Numbered from the stretch's first letter, positions 1-14,049 are shown. The stretch is 64,000 nt of DNA from Streptomyces sp. NBC_00286 (GCF_036173125.1 NZ_CP108054.1:9183501-9247500), one strand, 5' to 3'. A program made the numbers and translations. Notes: generated from the sequence alone by a model not told the origin.

Positions 1-881
1 CGTACGGATCCGGCGCTGGCCGGCGAACTCGACCTGGACCGCGTACGCGTGCTCATCAACGGCAGCGAGCCGGTGCGCGCGGAGACGGTGGACCGCTTCC
101 GCACCAGGTTCGCGCCCGCCGGGCTCGATCCCGCGGCGCACTGCCCGGCGTACGGACTGGCGGAGGCCACGGTGTTCGTGACCGCGGATGCGTCGGACGC
201 CGCGCCCTCGACCGTGGCCTGTGATGCCGACGCGCTCGCGGAAGGGCGCGTGGAGGAGGCGCCGGACGCGGCGACGGCTGCGGTTCTCGTCTCGTGCGGG
301 ACGCCCGTCGGGCAGGAGATGCGGATCGTCGGCGCGGACGGTGCGGTACTGCCGGAGGGGCGGGTCGGTGAGATCCAGGTACGTGGGCCGAACGTCGGGC
401 CCGGCTACTGGAAGCGCGCCGAACTCTCCGCCGAGACCTTCGGCTTCGGCGCGACGGGCGACTGGCTGCGCACCGGCGATCTCGGCGCCCTCCACGAGGG
501 GCGGCTCCTCGTCACCGGGCGGCACAAGGACGTGATCATCGTGGACGGGCGCAACCACTACCCCCAGGACATCGAGCAGACCGTACAGACGGCAGTCTCC
601 CTGGTCCGCCGCGACCGGCTCGCCGCGTTCGGCGTCACCCGGCCGGACCGCACGGGCGAGGAACTCGTCGTGATCGCGGAACACCGCCGCGACACCGAAC
701 CGACGGCCGATGACGCCCGCGCGGCCGAACGCACCGCCCGCGCCACCGTCTCCACCCGCCACGGCCTGCGCCTTGGCACCCTGCTCCTCGTCCCACCCGG
801 CTCCGTGCCCCGCACCAGCAGCGGCAAGGTCTCCCGCACGGCGACCCGGAACCGGTACCTGGAAGGAGGCTTCGCCACCCG

Positions 882-885
<4 letters not shown>
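1..885 (+). CDS. Fatty acyl-AMP ligase (FAAL), 3' part only
   Basis: The reading frame is open from the first base of the window, so the 5' part lies outside. The visible ~294 residues are the C-terminal half of an adenylate-forming enzyme: a YGLAEATVFV motif (A5 region), GEIQVRGPNVGPGYW, the hinge segment TGDLGALHEG and the A8/A10 region with DVIIVDGRNHYPQDIE. The GRNHYP(Q/E)DIE stretch is typical of FAALs such as mycobacterial FadD32 rather than of CoA ligases. FAALs activate a fatty acid as acyl-AMP and hand it to the phosphopantetheine arm of an ACP. The stop codon overlaps the ATG of the PKS (ATGA), so the two are translationally coupled; the obvious acceptor is the N-terminal ACP of that PKS. 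Family assignment is firm; chain length is unknown. Confidence 0.9.
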
Positions 886-5549
<4,664 letters not shown>

Positions 5550-5573
5550 AGGACTCCTGAAGGGACTTCACCC

Positions 5574-6584
5574 ATGCCGCGTCCGAAACCACCGCGTTCG
5601 CAGCGCAGCCGCTACGCTCTCGCCCTCGCGCTCACAACCTCGCTTCTGGGAACGGGCGTTGTCCTCGCCCCGCAGTCGTCTGCGGCACCCACGGCGGCGA
5701 CCGTGGCAGACGCGCACGGCGCCGCCATCGTCGGCGAGAACTGGCTGGACGCCCGCACCGTCGACCTCACCATCGACTCCCCGGCGGTCGGTGCCACCCT
5801 GCCCGTACGCGTGATCCTCCCGACGCGTTACGCCGCGCAGCCGGACCGCACCTGGCCCGTCCTCTACCTCCTCCAGGGCGCCCACGACGACTACACCTCC
5901 TGGACCCGCGAGACGGACGTCGCCGACTTCATGGCGGACAAGGATGTCCTCACCGTGATGCCGGCCTCGGGCCCCACCGGCATCCCCACCGACTGGTGGA
6001 ACTACGGCAGCGCCGACGCGCCGGATTACGAGACGTTCCAAGTGGACGAGCTGATGGGGCTGTTGGCGCAGAGATTCCGGGCCGGTACGAAGCGGGCCGT
6101 CGCCGGTGTCTCCACCGGCGGCTATGGAGCCCTCGCCTTCGCCGCGCGGCACCCCGGCACCTTCGGGGCGGCAGCCTCGTACAGCGGGATCCTCGACACG
6201 ACCGCCCTGGGCATGCCCACCGTCCTCAACGCGATCGTCGCCCGCGAACAGTTGCTGCCCCTGACCCTGTGGGGCAGCCCGCTGTTCCAGCGCGACAACT
6301 GGACCCGGCACAACCCCTACGCACAGGCCCGGCACCTCAAGGGCACCAAGCTGTACGTCTCCCAGGGCAGCGGACTGCCCAGCGACGACATCGGCGACAT
6401 CGAAGGTGCGGTACTCGAAGGCGTTCTGTGGTCCCAAGCACACCGATTCGCAAGGCAGTTGGAGGCTCTGAACATCCCGGCCCAGACACACTTCTACAGC
6501 GGGGGAGTGCACAACTGGCCGAACTGGCGGCAGGAGTTCAAGGCCTCGTGGCCGACGCTCGCAGCGGGCCTCGGCCTGAGCTGA
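5574..6584 (+). CDS. Secreted antigen-85-like esterase/acyltransferase
   Basis: 336 residues. An N-terminal positively charged segment and hydrophobic stretch (about residues 14-38, ending SSAAP) look like a Sec signal peptide. The alpha/beta-hydrolase core shows a VLYLLQGAHDDY oxyanion region, a nucleophile elbow GVSTGGYGA and a C-terminal His in GGVHNWPNWR. This is the esterase/antigen-85 (mycolyltransferase-like, Esterase PF00756) family. It starts 24 bp after the PKS stop, in the same direction, so it is probably co-transcribed. By analogy with mycobacterial Ag85 it could move the lipid made by the upstream enzymes to a carbohydrate or hydrolyse its ester outside the cell; this is inference. 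A simple esterase role is the alternative. The GAAGGAC sequence is duplicated just upstream of the start. Confidence 0.8.
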   Translation: MPRPKPPRSQRSRYALALALTTSLLGTGVVLAPQSSAAPTAATVADAHGAAIVGENWLDARTVDLTIDSPAVGATLPVRVILPTRYAAQPDRTWPVLYLLQGAHDDYTSWTRETDVADFMADKDVLTVMPASGPTGIPTDWWNYGSADAPDYETFQVDELMGLLAQRFRAGTKRAVAGVSTGGYGALAFAARHPGTFGAAASYSGILDTTALGMPTVLNAIVAREQLLPLTLWGSPLFQRDNWTRHNPYAQARHLKGTKLYVSQGSGLPSDDIGDIEGAVLEGVLWSQAHRFARQLEALNIPAQTHFYSGGVHNWPNWRQEFKASWPTLAAGLGLS

Positions 6585-6591
6585 CCCCCTT

Positions 6592-6653
6592 CAAGGCCGC
6601 TTCAAGGCCCCCTCAAGGCCCCACCCAAGGTCCCACCCAAGGTCCCACCAAGG
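6592..6653 (+). repeat. Short CAAGG tandem repeat before ccr RBS
   Basis: CAAGG occurs at 6592, 6603, 6614, 6626, 6638 and 6649, a period of 11-12 bp (about one helical turn), with CCC/CCCAC fillers. The last copy runs into the AGGAGG Shine-Dalgarno sequence (6651-6656) of the downstream gene. It fills the whole intergenic space between the esterase and the reductase. Confidence 0.75.
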
Positions 6654-6661
6654 AGGTACCC

Positions 6662-7966
6662 ATGGACGCGCTGGCCGAGGCCGTGGTGGCGGGAGCCGCC
6701 CGTGCCGAACTGGAGCAGCTTCCCCTGCCCGGTCACTACACCGCCGCTCATCTGCGGGCGGAGGACGTGGACAGTTTCACCGGAGTCGCGGACAAGGACG
6801 TTCGCAAGTCCATCCACCTCGGCTCCGTGCCGATGCCCGAACTCGCCCCGAACGAGGTGCTGGTGGCCGTCATGGCGAGCGGCATCAACTACAACACCGT
6901 CTGGTCGGCGATGTTCGAGCCCATCCCGACCTTCACCTTCCTGAAGCACTTCGGCCGCCAGGACCGCTGGGCGGCCCGGCACGACCAGCCGTTCCACGTC
7001 ATCGGCTCCGACGCGTCCGGGGTCGTCGTACGCACCGGATCGGGGGTGCGCCGCTGGCGGGTCGGCGACCAGGTCGTGGTGAGCCCGGTGTACGTCGACG
7101 AGGAGGACCCGGCGACCCACGCCGACGGCATGATGGGCTCCGGCATGCTGGCCTGGGGCTTCGAGACCAACTACGGCGCACTCGCCCACTACTGCGTGGC
7201 CCGTACCAGCCAACTCCTCCCCAAGCCGGCCCACTTGACCTGGGAGGAGGCGGCCTCGAACCCGCTGTGCGCGGGCACGGCGTACCGCATGCTCGTCAGC
7301 GACCGGGGCGCCCGGATGACGCAGGGCGATGTGGTGCTGATCTGGGGGGCGGCCGGCGGGCTAGGCGCGTACGCCGTCCAACTCGTCCGCAACGGCGGCG
7401 GGATCGCCGTCGGTGTCGTCAGCAGCGAGCAGAAGGCGGAGTACGCCCGCAGCCTGGGCTGCCATGTGGTGATCAATCGGGAGGAGATCGGCCTTACCAC
7501 CAGCGAGGCGCCCGCTGATCCCACCGTGGTCGGCAAGCGGCTCGGCAAGCTGATCCGGACCGCGACGGGTGAGGACCCGCATATCGTCTTCGAGCACGTC
7601 GGCCGGGCCACCTTCGGTGTCTCCGTCTTCGTCGTACGGCGGGGTGGCGCGGTCGTGACCTGCGGGTCCAGCACCGGCTATCAGCACGAGTTCGACAACC
7701 GCTACCTCTGGATGCGGCTCAAGCGCGTCATCGGCAGCCACGGTTCCAACTTGCAGGAACAGGCCGCCGTCGGGCGCCTCCTGGACCTCGGGCACCTCAA
7801 GCCCGCACTCACCGCGACGTACCCGCTGACCGCCACGGCGGAGGCTGCCCGTCTCGTCCAGAACAACGACCACCTCGGCAAGGTCGGCGTCCTCTCCCTG
7901 GCCCCTGCTCCCGGCCTCGGAGTCAGTGACCCCGAGCGCCGGGAGCGTCTCATGCCTCAGGTGTGA
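6662..7966 (+). CDS. ccr: Crotonyl-CoA carboxylase/reductase
   Basis: 434 residues; ATG chosen because AGGAGG sits 5 bases upstream, although the frame stays open far upstream. Medium-chain dehydrogenase/reductase with an NADPH-binding GAAGGLGAYAVQ segment. Residues matching the CO2-binding set described for CCR of Kitasatospora are visible with a small offset: Asn78 (INYNTVW), Phe167-Glu168 (GFETNYG) and a His near 360 (GSHGSN). CCRs reductively carboxylate crotonyl-CoA or longer 2-enoyl-CoAs to ethylmalonyl- or alkylmalonyl-CoA. Position in the FAAL-PKS-esterase run suggests that it makes the extender unit for the PKS, giving an alpha branch. A housekeeping role in the ethylmalonyl-CoA pathway is less likely without the usual mutase neighbour (meaB/ecm). 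Confidence 0.88.
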   Translation: MDALAEAVVAGAARAELEQLPLPGHYTAAHLRAEDVDSFTGVADKDVRKSIHLGSVPMPELAPNEVLVAVMASGINYNTVWSAMFEPIPTFTFLKHFGRQDRWAARHDQPFHVIGSDASGVVVRTGSGVRRWRVGDQVVVSPVYVDEEDPATHADGMMGSGMLAWGFETNYGALAHYCVARTSQLLPKPAHLTWEEAASNPLCAGTAYRMLVSDRGARMTQGDVVLIWGAAGGLGAYAVQLVRNGGGIAVGVVSSEQKAEYARSLGCHVVINREEIGLTTSEAPADPTVVGKRLGKLIRTATGEDPHIVFEHVGRATFGVSVFVVRRGGAVVTCGSSTGYQHEFDNRYLWMRLKRVIGSHGSNLQEQAAVGRLLDLGHLKPALTATYPLTATAEAARLVQNNDHLGKVGVLSLAPAPGLGVSDPERRERLMPQV

Positions 7967-7982
7967 GCACCGGCTCTCGTCA

Positions 7983-9359
7983 TCAGGCGAGCTGCTCCCC
8001 CTTCTGGGTGACGCGTTCGCGGGGCCGGGCCGTCATCTTCAGGGTGCTGGGCCGTACGGTGGCGCGGGCCACGGGGCGGATGCTCTGGCCGGGGGCCAAG
8101 GTGAGGCGCCAGGCCCGGGTGATGGTCGCGATCGCGGTGGTGATCTCGGCCTGGGCGTAGCGGTCGCCGATGCACTTGTGCTTGCCCGCGCCGAAGGGGA
8201 GGAACGCTCCGTCGGCGAGCTGCGCCTGATCCTCGTCCAGCCAGCGGTCCGGGTTGAAGCGCAGGGGGTCGGGGAAGAGGGCGGGGTCGCGGTGCAACGC
8301 GTGCTGACAGTAGGCGAGTTCGGTGTCGGCCGGGATCTCCCACTGGCCGAGACGGGTGGGCTTCAGGGTGCGGCGGGTGACGAGCCAGCCGGTGTGGTGC
8401 AGGCGGAGGGCTTCGTTGATGACGCGGCCCAGGTAGGGGAGTTGGGTGAGATCGTCGAAGGTGACCGGGCGTTCGCCGAGCACCTCGTCCAGTTCGGTCT
8501 GGACACGCTCGTCGATCGCGGGGTTGCGGGCGAGTTCGTACAGCACCCAGGACAGTACGGACGCGGTGGTTTCCGTACCTGCCACCGCCAGCGTCAGGAT
8601 CTCGGAACAGATCTGGTGAGCCGTCAGCGGCTGCCCGGTCTGCTCGTCCTCCGCCCGCAGCAGCAGGGACAGCATGTCCTCGGTGTCGCGGCCGGACGCC
8701 CGCAGTGTGTTCACCGCCTCGCCGATGGTGGCCCGTACGGCGTCGCGGGCGGCGGTGAAGCGGCGGTTGGCGGGCAGCGGCAGTTTCTCCGCCCAGTCCG
8801 GCAGCATGATGCGGGTGCCGACGCCGTTCATGACCACTGACAGGTCATGACGCAGCCGGTGGAAGGCCGCCTCGTCGATGCTGGAGGAGAACACGGTCGC
8901 GGAGAGCATGTCGAGGGACAGTTTGACCATCACCTCGCGTACATCCAGGACTTGACCCGGGCGCCAGCCGGCCATGGTGGTGGTCACCTGTTCGCGCATC
9001 AGGTCGACATATCGGGTGATCTCGGTGTGGCGGAAGGCCGGCTGGAGCTGGCGGCGCTTGCGGACGTGTTCGGTGCCCGCGGCGGTGACCACGCTGTCGC
9101 CGAGCAACTGGCCCATCTTCTCGAAGAACCGGCCCTTGTCCAGGGTGGGCGCGACATCGACGAGCATCGTGCGGATCAGCGCCGGGTCGTTGACGACGAG
9201 GGTCGGCTGCTGGGGCTGGAGGCGGATCTCGACGAGAGGGCCGTACGCACGCAGTGAGGCGATGAACGAGAGGTTGTCGCGCATGAGCGGTATCGCGTGG
9301 CCGAGCAACGGGAGCGAGCCCGCCGCCTTCGGTATGGGGGGAGGCGCTGCGATGGTCAC
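7983..9359 (-). CDS. Cytochrome P450
   Basis: 458 residues from a GTG start with AAGGGA about 8 bases upstream. All P450 hallmarks are present: I-helix AGTETTAS, ExxR (Glu316-Arg319, EALR) and the heme loop FGAGKHKCIG with Cys396. N-terminal proline-rich PLLGHAIPL segment, no membrane anchor. It ends 16 bp from the stop of ccr on the other strand and is divergent from the conservon. The sequence style resembles actinobacterial P450s that hydroxylate terpenes or fatty-acyl compounds, so the substrate may be the product of the terpene synthase at 14-15 kb or the lipid from the PKS; the sequence alone does not decide. Confidence 0.85.
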   Translation of the reverse strand: MTIAAPPPIPKAAGSLPLLGHAIPLMRDNLSFIASLRAYGPLVEIRLQPQQPTLVVNDPALIRTMLVDVAPTLDKGRFFEKMGQLLGDSVVTAAGTEHVRKRRQLQPAFRHTEITRYVDLMREQVTTTMAGWRPGQVLDVREVMVKLSLDMLSATVFSSSIDEAAFHRLRHDLSVVMNGVGTRIMLPDWAEKLPLPANRRFTAARDAVRATIGEAVNTLRASGRDTEDMLSLLLRAEDEQTGQPLTAHQICSEILTLAVAGTETTASVLSWVLYELARNPAIDERVQTELDEVLGERPVTFDDLTQLPYLGRVINEALRLHHTGWLVTRRTLKPTRLGQWEIPADTELAYCQHALHRDPALFPDPLRFNPDRWLDEDQAQLADGAFLPFGAGKHKCIGDRYAQAEITTAIATITRAWRLTLAPGQSIRPVARATVRPSTLKMTARPRERVTQKGEQLA

Positions 9360-9663
9360 GAGCTGGTCCCTTCGCGGAAGTTGTGCGTGATCACTTCCCT
9401 TCTCGGCCCGTTAGGCAATCCCATCAGCCGCGTGGTATCGGCCACTTGGTATGCCCTGATCCGGACAGGGAGGTTTGACGGGGAGGTTGATCCTGACGAG
9501 ATCAAACCCGATAAGGTTCCATGTGGCGCGGCGAGTTGACTCCGTAGCACTCTGTTGTCGCTCGCCGCTCACGCATGCCGCCGCGTGGTTGACCGCCGCG
9601 CGTCGAGTGCGTCCCCGAGCATCTCCACCCCCCTGTTCGACCATGTTGCTTCGAAGGATGCAG
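9360..9663. promoter_or_regulatory. Divergent intergenic region, P450 / conservon
   Basis: 304 bp between the GTG of the P450 and the chosen ATG of cvnA. It must hold both promoters. I see no clear -35/-10 pair or strong inverted repeat; the cvnA frame is open through most of it, so an upstream start (ATG at 9643 or 9658) is possible, but GAAGG six bases before ATG 9664 supports the short form. Confidence 0.5.
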
Positions 9664-11343
9664 ATGGAACTTGCCACTCCGCCACCGGCGGCGCGGGCTC
9701 CGGTCTCCTGGTACGGCTGGTGGCTGCTGCCCCTGAGCCTGGCCGCCGGGACCGTGGTCGCCGCCGTCGCGGGATCCGACCAGACCCGCATAACCGCGAT
9801 CGTCGCCGGGGCGCTGGCGACGACGGCAAGTGCCTTCTGCGTACGTTTACTTGTCCGCTCCCAGCGCCAACTGCGCAGCAGCGCGGGCGAGTTCCGGAAC
9901 GCGCAGGCCGAGCACTCCCAGCAGTGGCAGCAGCATGTGGCAGCGCTTGAGCGGAAGTACGCCGCCGAGCGCTCGGTCTTCGACGCCCAACTGGCCGAGC
10001 AGGCCCAGGCGTACGAGGCACGGATCGCCGAGCAGTCCCGCGCCTGGCAGGAGCAGCTGGACCGGCAGCAGGCCGCCGTCGCGCTGCTCGCCGACGAACA
10101 GCTGCCCGACGCGCTGAAGCGGCTGCGGTCCGGTGAGGCCATCGACGATGTGCTGCCCACGGTCAACCAGTGCGCGGAGGTCAGCCCCGATCTGCGGGCC
10201 CAGCTGCGCAAGATCCTGCGGACCGCGCTGATCGGCGTGGAGGAGGAGTTCAACCGCTCCACCTCCGCCGAGGCTGCCGTCGTCAGCGTCGGTAGCCGTA
10301 TCCACGTCCTCACCAGCAAGCTGCGCGGTCGGCTGCACGAGATGCAGGGCGAGCACGGCAGGCTGCCCGCCGTCGCCCAGGGCCTGATGGAACTCGACCA
10401 GGAGATCGGCCCCGCCGACTGTCTGGCCGCGAGCATCGGCGTACTCGGCGGCTCCGACCGGCCAGGACGGCAGTGGCAGGAACCGCAGCGGCTGCTCAGC
10501 GTGGTCCGCGGCGGCATCGGCCGGATCAAGGACTTCGACCGGGTCCAGGTCCGTCATCTGCCCGAACTCGGCGTCGACGGCGGCCTGGTGGACCACCTCA
10601 CGCTGATCTTCGCCCACCTCCTGGACAACGCCGCGCGCTACTCGCCGCCCACCGAGCCCGTCGTCGTCTCCGGCAAGGAGGTTCCGAACGGGGTCGGCAT
10701 CGAGATCCAGGACTCCGGCAAGGGCCTCAACGAGGAGAAGAAGCAGGAGGCGCTCCAGGCGCTCGCGGGCGAAGCCGCGGGCCCCGGTCTCGGTGGTGTG
10801 TCCGAGGACGCCCACCTCGGGCTGCGCGTCGTGGGCGCGCTCGCCCGCCGCTACGGCATCAGGGTCACCTTCGCGGACTCGCCCTGGCTCGGCACCTCGG
10901 TCGTCGTGGTCGTACCGCACAAGTACTTCAGCCCGCTGCCCGCCGCCGTCACGACTCCGGCTACGGCCCAGGCCGCGCAGGTCTCGGCTACGCCGGCGGC
11001 GCCGAGCACCGAGGCCGAGCCCGCGCACGCCCCGGCCGAAGAAAACGGGGATACCGGGATAGCCGTGGACACCACGCCCGGCGGTCTGCCCAGGCGACGC
11101 AGGCGCGCGGATTCGGGGACGGAACCGGGACGGCCGAAGCCGGTCGTACGGGACGCGGCCGCGACGTCTGCGGACACGGGCTCGCACACCGTGCCACCGG
11201 ACGCGTCCTTCGCCGGCCTGGCCGCGTTCGCCACGGCCGGACGCGAGCCGACCGACGGACCCGGGGCCCCGGCGGGACATGAGTCCGCCGCGGGACATGA
11301 GTCGACCGAGCACAGCACTGAAGAGAGCGACGAGTCCACATGA
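9664..11343 (+). CDS. cvnA: Conservon sensor-kinase-like protein CvnA
   Basis: 559 residues. Two N-terminal transmembrane segments (about 17-37 and 41-62), a long Gln/Glu/Ala-rich coiled coil (~70-140, AEQAQAYEARIAEQ), and a C-terminal HATPase domain with an N-box-like HLLDNAARYSPP and a GIEIQDSGKGL G-box; the tail is Pro/Ala-rich and disordered. CvnA proteins form a membrane complex with CvnB-D that resembles a eukaryotic GPCR/G-protein module. An in-frame TTA leucine codon at 9847-9849 (residue 62) makes translation potentially dependent on the bldA tRNA. First gene of a five-gene run in which each stop overlaps the next start. Confidence 0.9.
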   Translation: MELATPPPAARAPVSWYGWWLLPLSLAAGTVVAAVAGSDQTRITAIVAGALATTASAFCVRLLVRSQRQLRSSAGEFRNAQAEHSQQWQQHVAALERKYAAERSVFDAQLAEQAQAYEARIAEQSRAWQEQLDRQQAAVALLADEQLPDALKRLRSGEAIDDVLPTVNQCAEVSPDLRAQLRKILRTALIGVEEEFNRSTSAEAAVVSVGSRIHVLTSKLRGRLHEMQGEHGRLPAVAQGLMELDQEIGPADCLAASIGVLGGSDRPGRQWQEPQRLLSVVRGGIGRIKDFDRVQVRHLPELGVDGGLVDHLTLIFAHLLDNAARYSPPTEPVVVSGKEVPNGVGIEIQDSGKGLNEEKKQEALQALAGEAAGPGLGGVSEDAHLGLRVVGALARRYGIRVTFADSPWLGTSVVVVVPHKYFSPLPAAVTTPATAQAAQVSATPAAPSTEAEPAHAPAEENGDTGIAVDTTPGGLPRRRRRADSGTEPGRPKPVVRDAAATSADTGSHTVPPDASFAGLAAFATAGREPTDGPGAPAGHESAAGHESTEHSTEESDEST

Positions 11344-11750
11344 CGCAACAGGGAACCGACGTGAGCTGGGCGCTGCGCGATCTGGTCGAGAGCATCAAGG
11401 AGATCCGCTTCGCCCTGGTGGCCTCCAGCGACGGCAAGGCCATAACGTCCTACGGCGCCGACGACCCCGACGACGTGGACCGGTTCGCCGCCGTGGTCGC
11501 GGGACTGCAGGCGCTGGCCCAGCCGGTGGCCGAGCAGTTCCCGCAGTACGCCGGGCAGTTGCGGCTCGCGATGATCGAGGTCGACGGCGGCCACCTCTTC
11601 GTGGTGCGGGCCGGCGTGGAGACGTACCTCGGAGTCCTCGCCAGGGAAGGCCTCGACCAGGGCCTGCTCGGGCATCAGATGAGGGATCTGGCCCGCAGGA
11701 TGGGTGAGCTCCTCGGAACCACGCCGCGCCTGGAGGAGCACTCTGGATGA
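11340..11750 (+). CDS. cvnB: Roadblock/LC7 protein CvnB
   Basis: 136 residues, roadblock/LC7 domain (FALVASSDGKAITSYG near the N-terminus; AMIEVDGGHLFVVRAG in the middle). Members act as GTPase-activating or scaffold partners of the MglA/Ras-like GTPases; here the partner is CvnD. ATGA overlap with cvnA (4 bases) shows coupled translation. The start is fixed by that overlap. Confidence 0.92.
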   Translation: MTQQGTDVSWALRDLVESIKEIRFALVASSDGKAITSYGADDPDDVDRFAAVVAGLQALAQPVAEQFPQYAGQLRLAMIEVDGGHLFVVRAGVETYLGVLAREGLDQGLLGHQMRDLARRMGELLGTTPRLEEHSG

Positions 11751-12121
11751 GTGGTCCCAGCCGACCTCTGAACCCGTCCGGTCTGGAGCGCTACTACGTC
11801 CTCACGGGCGGCCGCAGCGGACCGGGCGGCGGTTCGGCGTCGACTCTCGACGTGGCGACCCTCATCATCTCCCGTGCCGCCGCCGTCCCCGGTATGCAGC
11901 ACGAACACGAGGAGATCCTCCGCCGCTGCCGCGATCCGCTGTCCGTCGCCGAACTCGGCGCCCACCTCGGATTGCCGTTCAACATTCTCGCGGTGCTCCT
12001 GGCCGATCTGCTGGACGCAGGCCGTATCGAAGCCCGTGATCCCATCCCGGCGTCCGGCGCCGGTCGCGGGCCCGACCTCGCGCTCCTTGAGGAGGTACTC
12101 AGTGGACTTGAAAGGCTTTGA
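11747..12121 (+). CDS. cvnC: DUF742 protein CvnC
   Basis: 124 residues, DUF742 family with a winged-helix-like core (HEEILRRCRDPLSVAELGAHLGLPFNILAVLLADLLDAGRI region). DUF742 proteins accompany every conservon; in known cases they are needed for complex formation. ATGA overlap with cvnB; its 3' end overlaps the start of cvnD by 20 bases. Confidence 0.92.
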   Translation: MSGPSRPLNPSGLERYYVLTGGRSGPGGGSASTLDVATLIISRAAAVPGMQHEHEEILRRCRDPLSVAELGAHLGLPFNILAVLLADLLDAGRIEARDPIPASGAGRGPDLALLEEVLSGLERL

Positions 12122-12722
12122 CCATCCGGGCAGGCCGACGGCCGACGGCACCCTGCCGGCCGGCGCCCGCTCGGTGAAGGTGATGATCGCCGGCGGATTC
12201 GGCACCGGGAAGACCACCATGGTCCGCTCGGTCAGCGACATCAAGCCGCTCACCACCGAGGAGACGCTGACCCAGGCCAGTGCCGATGTCGACAACCTCA
12301 TCGGGGTGGCGGACAAGCAGGAGACCACCGTCAGCCTCGACTTCGGCAAGATCGGCATCAACGAGCAGCTGGTGCTGTACCTGTTCGGGACGCCCGGCCA
12401 GGAGCGTTTCTGGTTCCTGTGGAACGGCCTGTTCAAGGGCGCGCTCGGCGCGGTCGTCCTGGTCGACACCCGGCGGCTGGCCTCCAGCTTCCGGGCCATC
12501 GAGGAGATGGAGCGGCAGAAGGTCCCCTTCGTCATCGCCCTCAACGTCTTCCCCGACTCCAAGGAACACCCGATCGACGAGATCCGGGACGCCCTGGACA
12601 TCCCCCCGCACACCCCGGTCGTGGCCTGCGACGCCCGCGACCGTGCCTCCAGCCGTGACGTACTCATCGCCCTGATACGGCACCTCAAGGAACGCTCCGC
12701 CGTCGCTCTGGAGTCCCGATGA
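12102..12722 (+). CDS. cvnD: Ras-like GTPase CvnD
   Basis: 206 residues from GTG 12102, chosen because GGAGG lies 6 bases upstream; a start inside the cvnC frame farther upstream would add an unrelated segment. P-loop GGFGTGKTT, a switch region with FGTPGQERF (DxxG replaced by GTPGQ as in this family) and ALNVFPDS in the NKxD position. Conserved ATP/GTP-binding subunit of conservons, the G-protein-like component regulated by CvnB. Overlaps cvnC (20 bases) and the P450 start (ATGA). Confidence 0.92.
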   Translation: MDLKGFDHPGRPTADGTLPAGARSVKVMIAGGFGTGKTTMVRSVSDIKPLTTEETLTQASADVDNLIGVADKQETTVSLDFGKIGINEQLVLYLFGTPGQERFWFLWNGLFKGALGAVVLVDTRRLASSFRAIEEMERQKVPFVIALNVFPDSKEHPIDEIRDALDIPPHTPVVACDARDRASSRDVLIALIRHLKERSAVALESR

Positions 12723-13957
12723 CCGACCAGCCCGATGCCCCGAACGGCTGCCCCGTCGCGCACGGCGGCGCCGACCTCACCCGCCTCTACGGGCCCGAGG
12801 CGGCCATCGACCCGTACGGCATCTACGCCCGGCTGCGCAAGGAACACGGGCCCGTCGCGCCGGTCCTGCTCGAGGGCGACGTACCCGCATGGCTGGTGCT
12901 CGGCTACCGGGAGAACCGGCGCGTGCTCGACAACCCCCGCCAGTTCACCCGCGATTCGCGGATCTGGCGGGACTGGACCGAGGGCCGCGTCGACAACGCC
13001 TCACCGCTGATGCAGATGGTGGGCTGGCGCCCCGACTGCGTCTCCCAGGACGGCGAACCGCACCGCAGACTGCGCGGCGCCGTCACCGACAACCTCCAGG
13101 CCGTGACCGGCCGCGGCATCCGCCGCCATGTCACGCATTTCGCGAACAAGCAGATCGACGCCTTCGCGGACGCGGGCAGCGCCGACCTGGTGGCCGATTT
13201 CGCCGAGTACCTCCCCATGCTCGTACTGACCAGGGTGTTCGGCCTCCCGCAGGGTGAGGGACGCACACTCGCCGAGTCCTGTGCCCAGGTCATCAAGGGC
13301 GGGGCGGAAGCCCTCGTCCACAATGACCGCATCGTGCGCATCCTCGGTGAACTCGCCGAGCGCAAGCGCCAGGAGCCGGGCGCCGACTTCACCACCGGGC
13401 TGATCGAGCACCACGCCGATCTCGACGAGGACGAGGTCCTCAGCCACCTGCGGCTGGTGCTGATCGCCGCGCACACCACCACCAGCAATCTCCTCGCCAG
13501 GGTGCTGCAGCTGGTCCTCACCGACACGACGCGGCTCGCCGGCCTGGTCAGCGGGCAGTTGAACATCTCCTCGGTCGTCGAGGAGGTGATGTGGAACACC
13601 CCGCCGCTGGCCGTTCTGCCGGGCCGGTTCGCCACCGCCGACCTCGAACTGGGCGGCCACCGCGTCAGGGAGGGCGACCTGCTGGTGCTCGGCCTGAACG
13701 CGGGCAACGTCGACCCGGAGATCCGGCCCGACGTCGGCGTCTCCGTCCACGGCAACCAGTCGCATCTCGCGTTCAGCGGCGGTCCGCACGAATGCCCCGG
13801 GCAGAACATCGGCCAGGCCATCATCGAGACGGCCGTCGACGTCCTACTGCACCGCCTGCCGGGCCTGCGCCTCGCGGTAGCCCCCGAGGAGCTGACGTCT
13901 ACGGCGTCGACGTGGGAGGCACGACTGGACCGGCTGCCGGTGGAGTTCGCCGTGTAG
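12719..13957 (+). CDS. Conservon cytochrome P450, CYP157-like, no ExxR Arg
   Basis: 412 residues. The heme loop FSGGPHECPG with Cys359 is intact and the I-helix carries AHTTTS. At the K-helix, where nearly all P450s have ExxR, the sequence is EVMW (Glu289 to Trp292), so the arginine is replaced by tryptophan. Loss of ExxR is a known peculiarity of the CYP157 family, which is linked to conservons in Streptomyces. ATGA overlap with cvnD. Function unknown; it may be an effector of the Cvn complex or act on the product of the adjacent terpene synthase. Confidence 0.88.
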   Translation: MTDQPDAPNGCPVAHGGADLTRLYGPEAAIDPYGIYARLRKEHGPVAPVLLEGDVPAWLVLGYRENRRVLDNPRQFTRDSRIWRDWTEGRVDNASPLMQMVGWRPDCVSQDGEPHRRLRGAVTDNLQAVTGRGIRRHVTHFANKQIDAFADAGSADLVADFAEYLPMLVLTRVFGLPQGEGRTLAESCAQVIKGGAEALVHNDRIVRILGELAERKRQEPGADFTTGLIEHHADLDEDEVLSHLRLVLIAAHTTTSNLLARVLQLVLTDTTRLAGLVSGQLNISSVVEEVMWNTPPLAVLPGRFATADLELGGHRVREGDLLVLGLNAGNVDPEIRPDVGVSVHGNQSHLAFSGGPHECPGQNIGQAIIETAVDVLLHRLPGLRLAVAPEELTSTASTWEARLDRLPVEFAV

Positions 13958-13984
13958 AAGTCCGTACGGCGGCTTGGGAGTTGG

Positions 13985-14018
13985 TTCGGCCGGTCACCCA
14001 TGGGGGTGGCCGGCCGAA
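13985..14018. terminator. Hairpin between convergent P450 and terpene synthase
   Basis: Arms 13985-13999 (TTCGGCCGGTCACCC) and 14004-14018 (GGGTGGCCGGCCGAA) pair over 15 positions with one T-G mismatch around a 4-base loop. It lies between two convergent genes and could end transcription in both directions. Confidence 0.75.
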
Positions 14019-14049
14019 ATTCTTCGTACGTACCTGTAAGTGCACCGCG

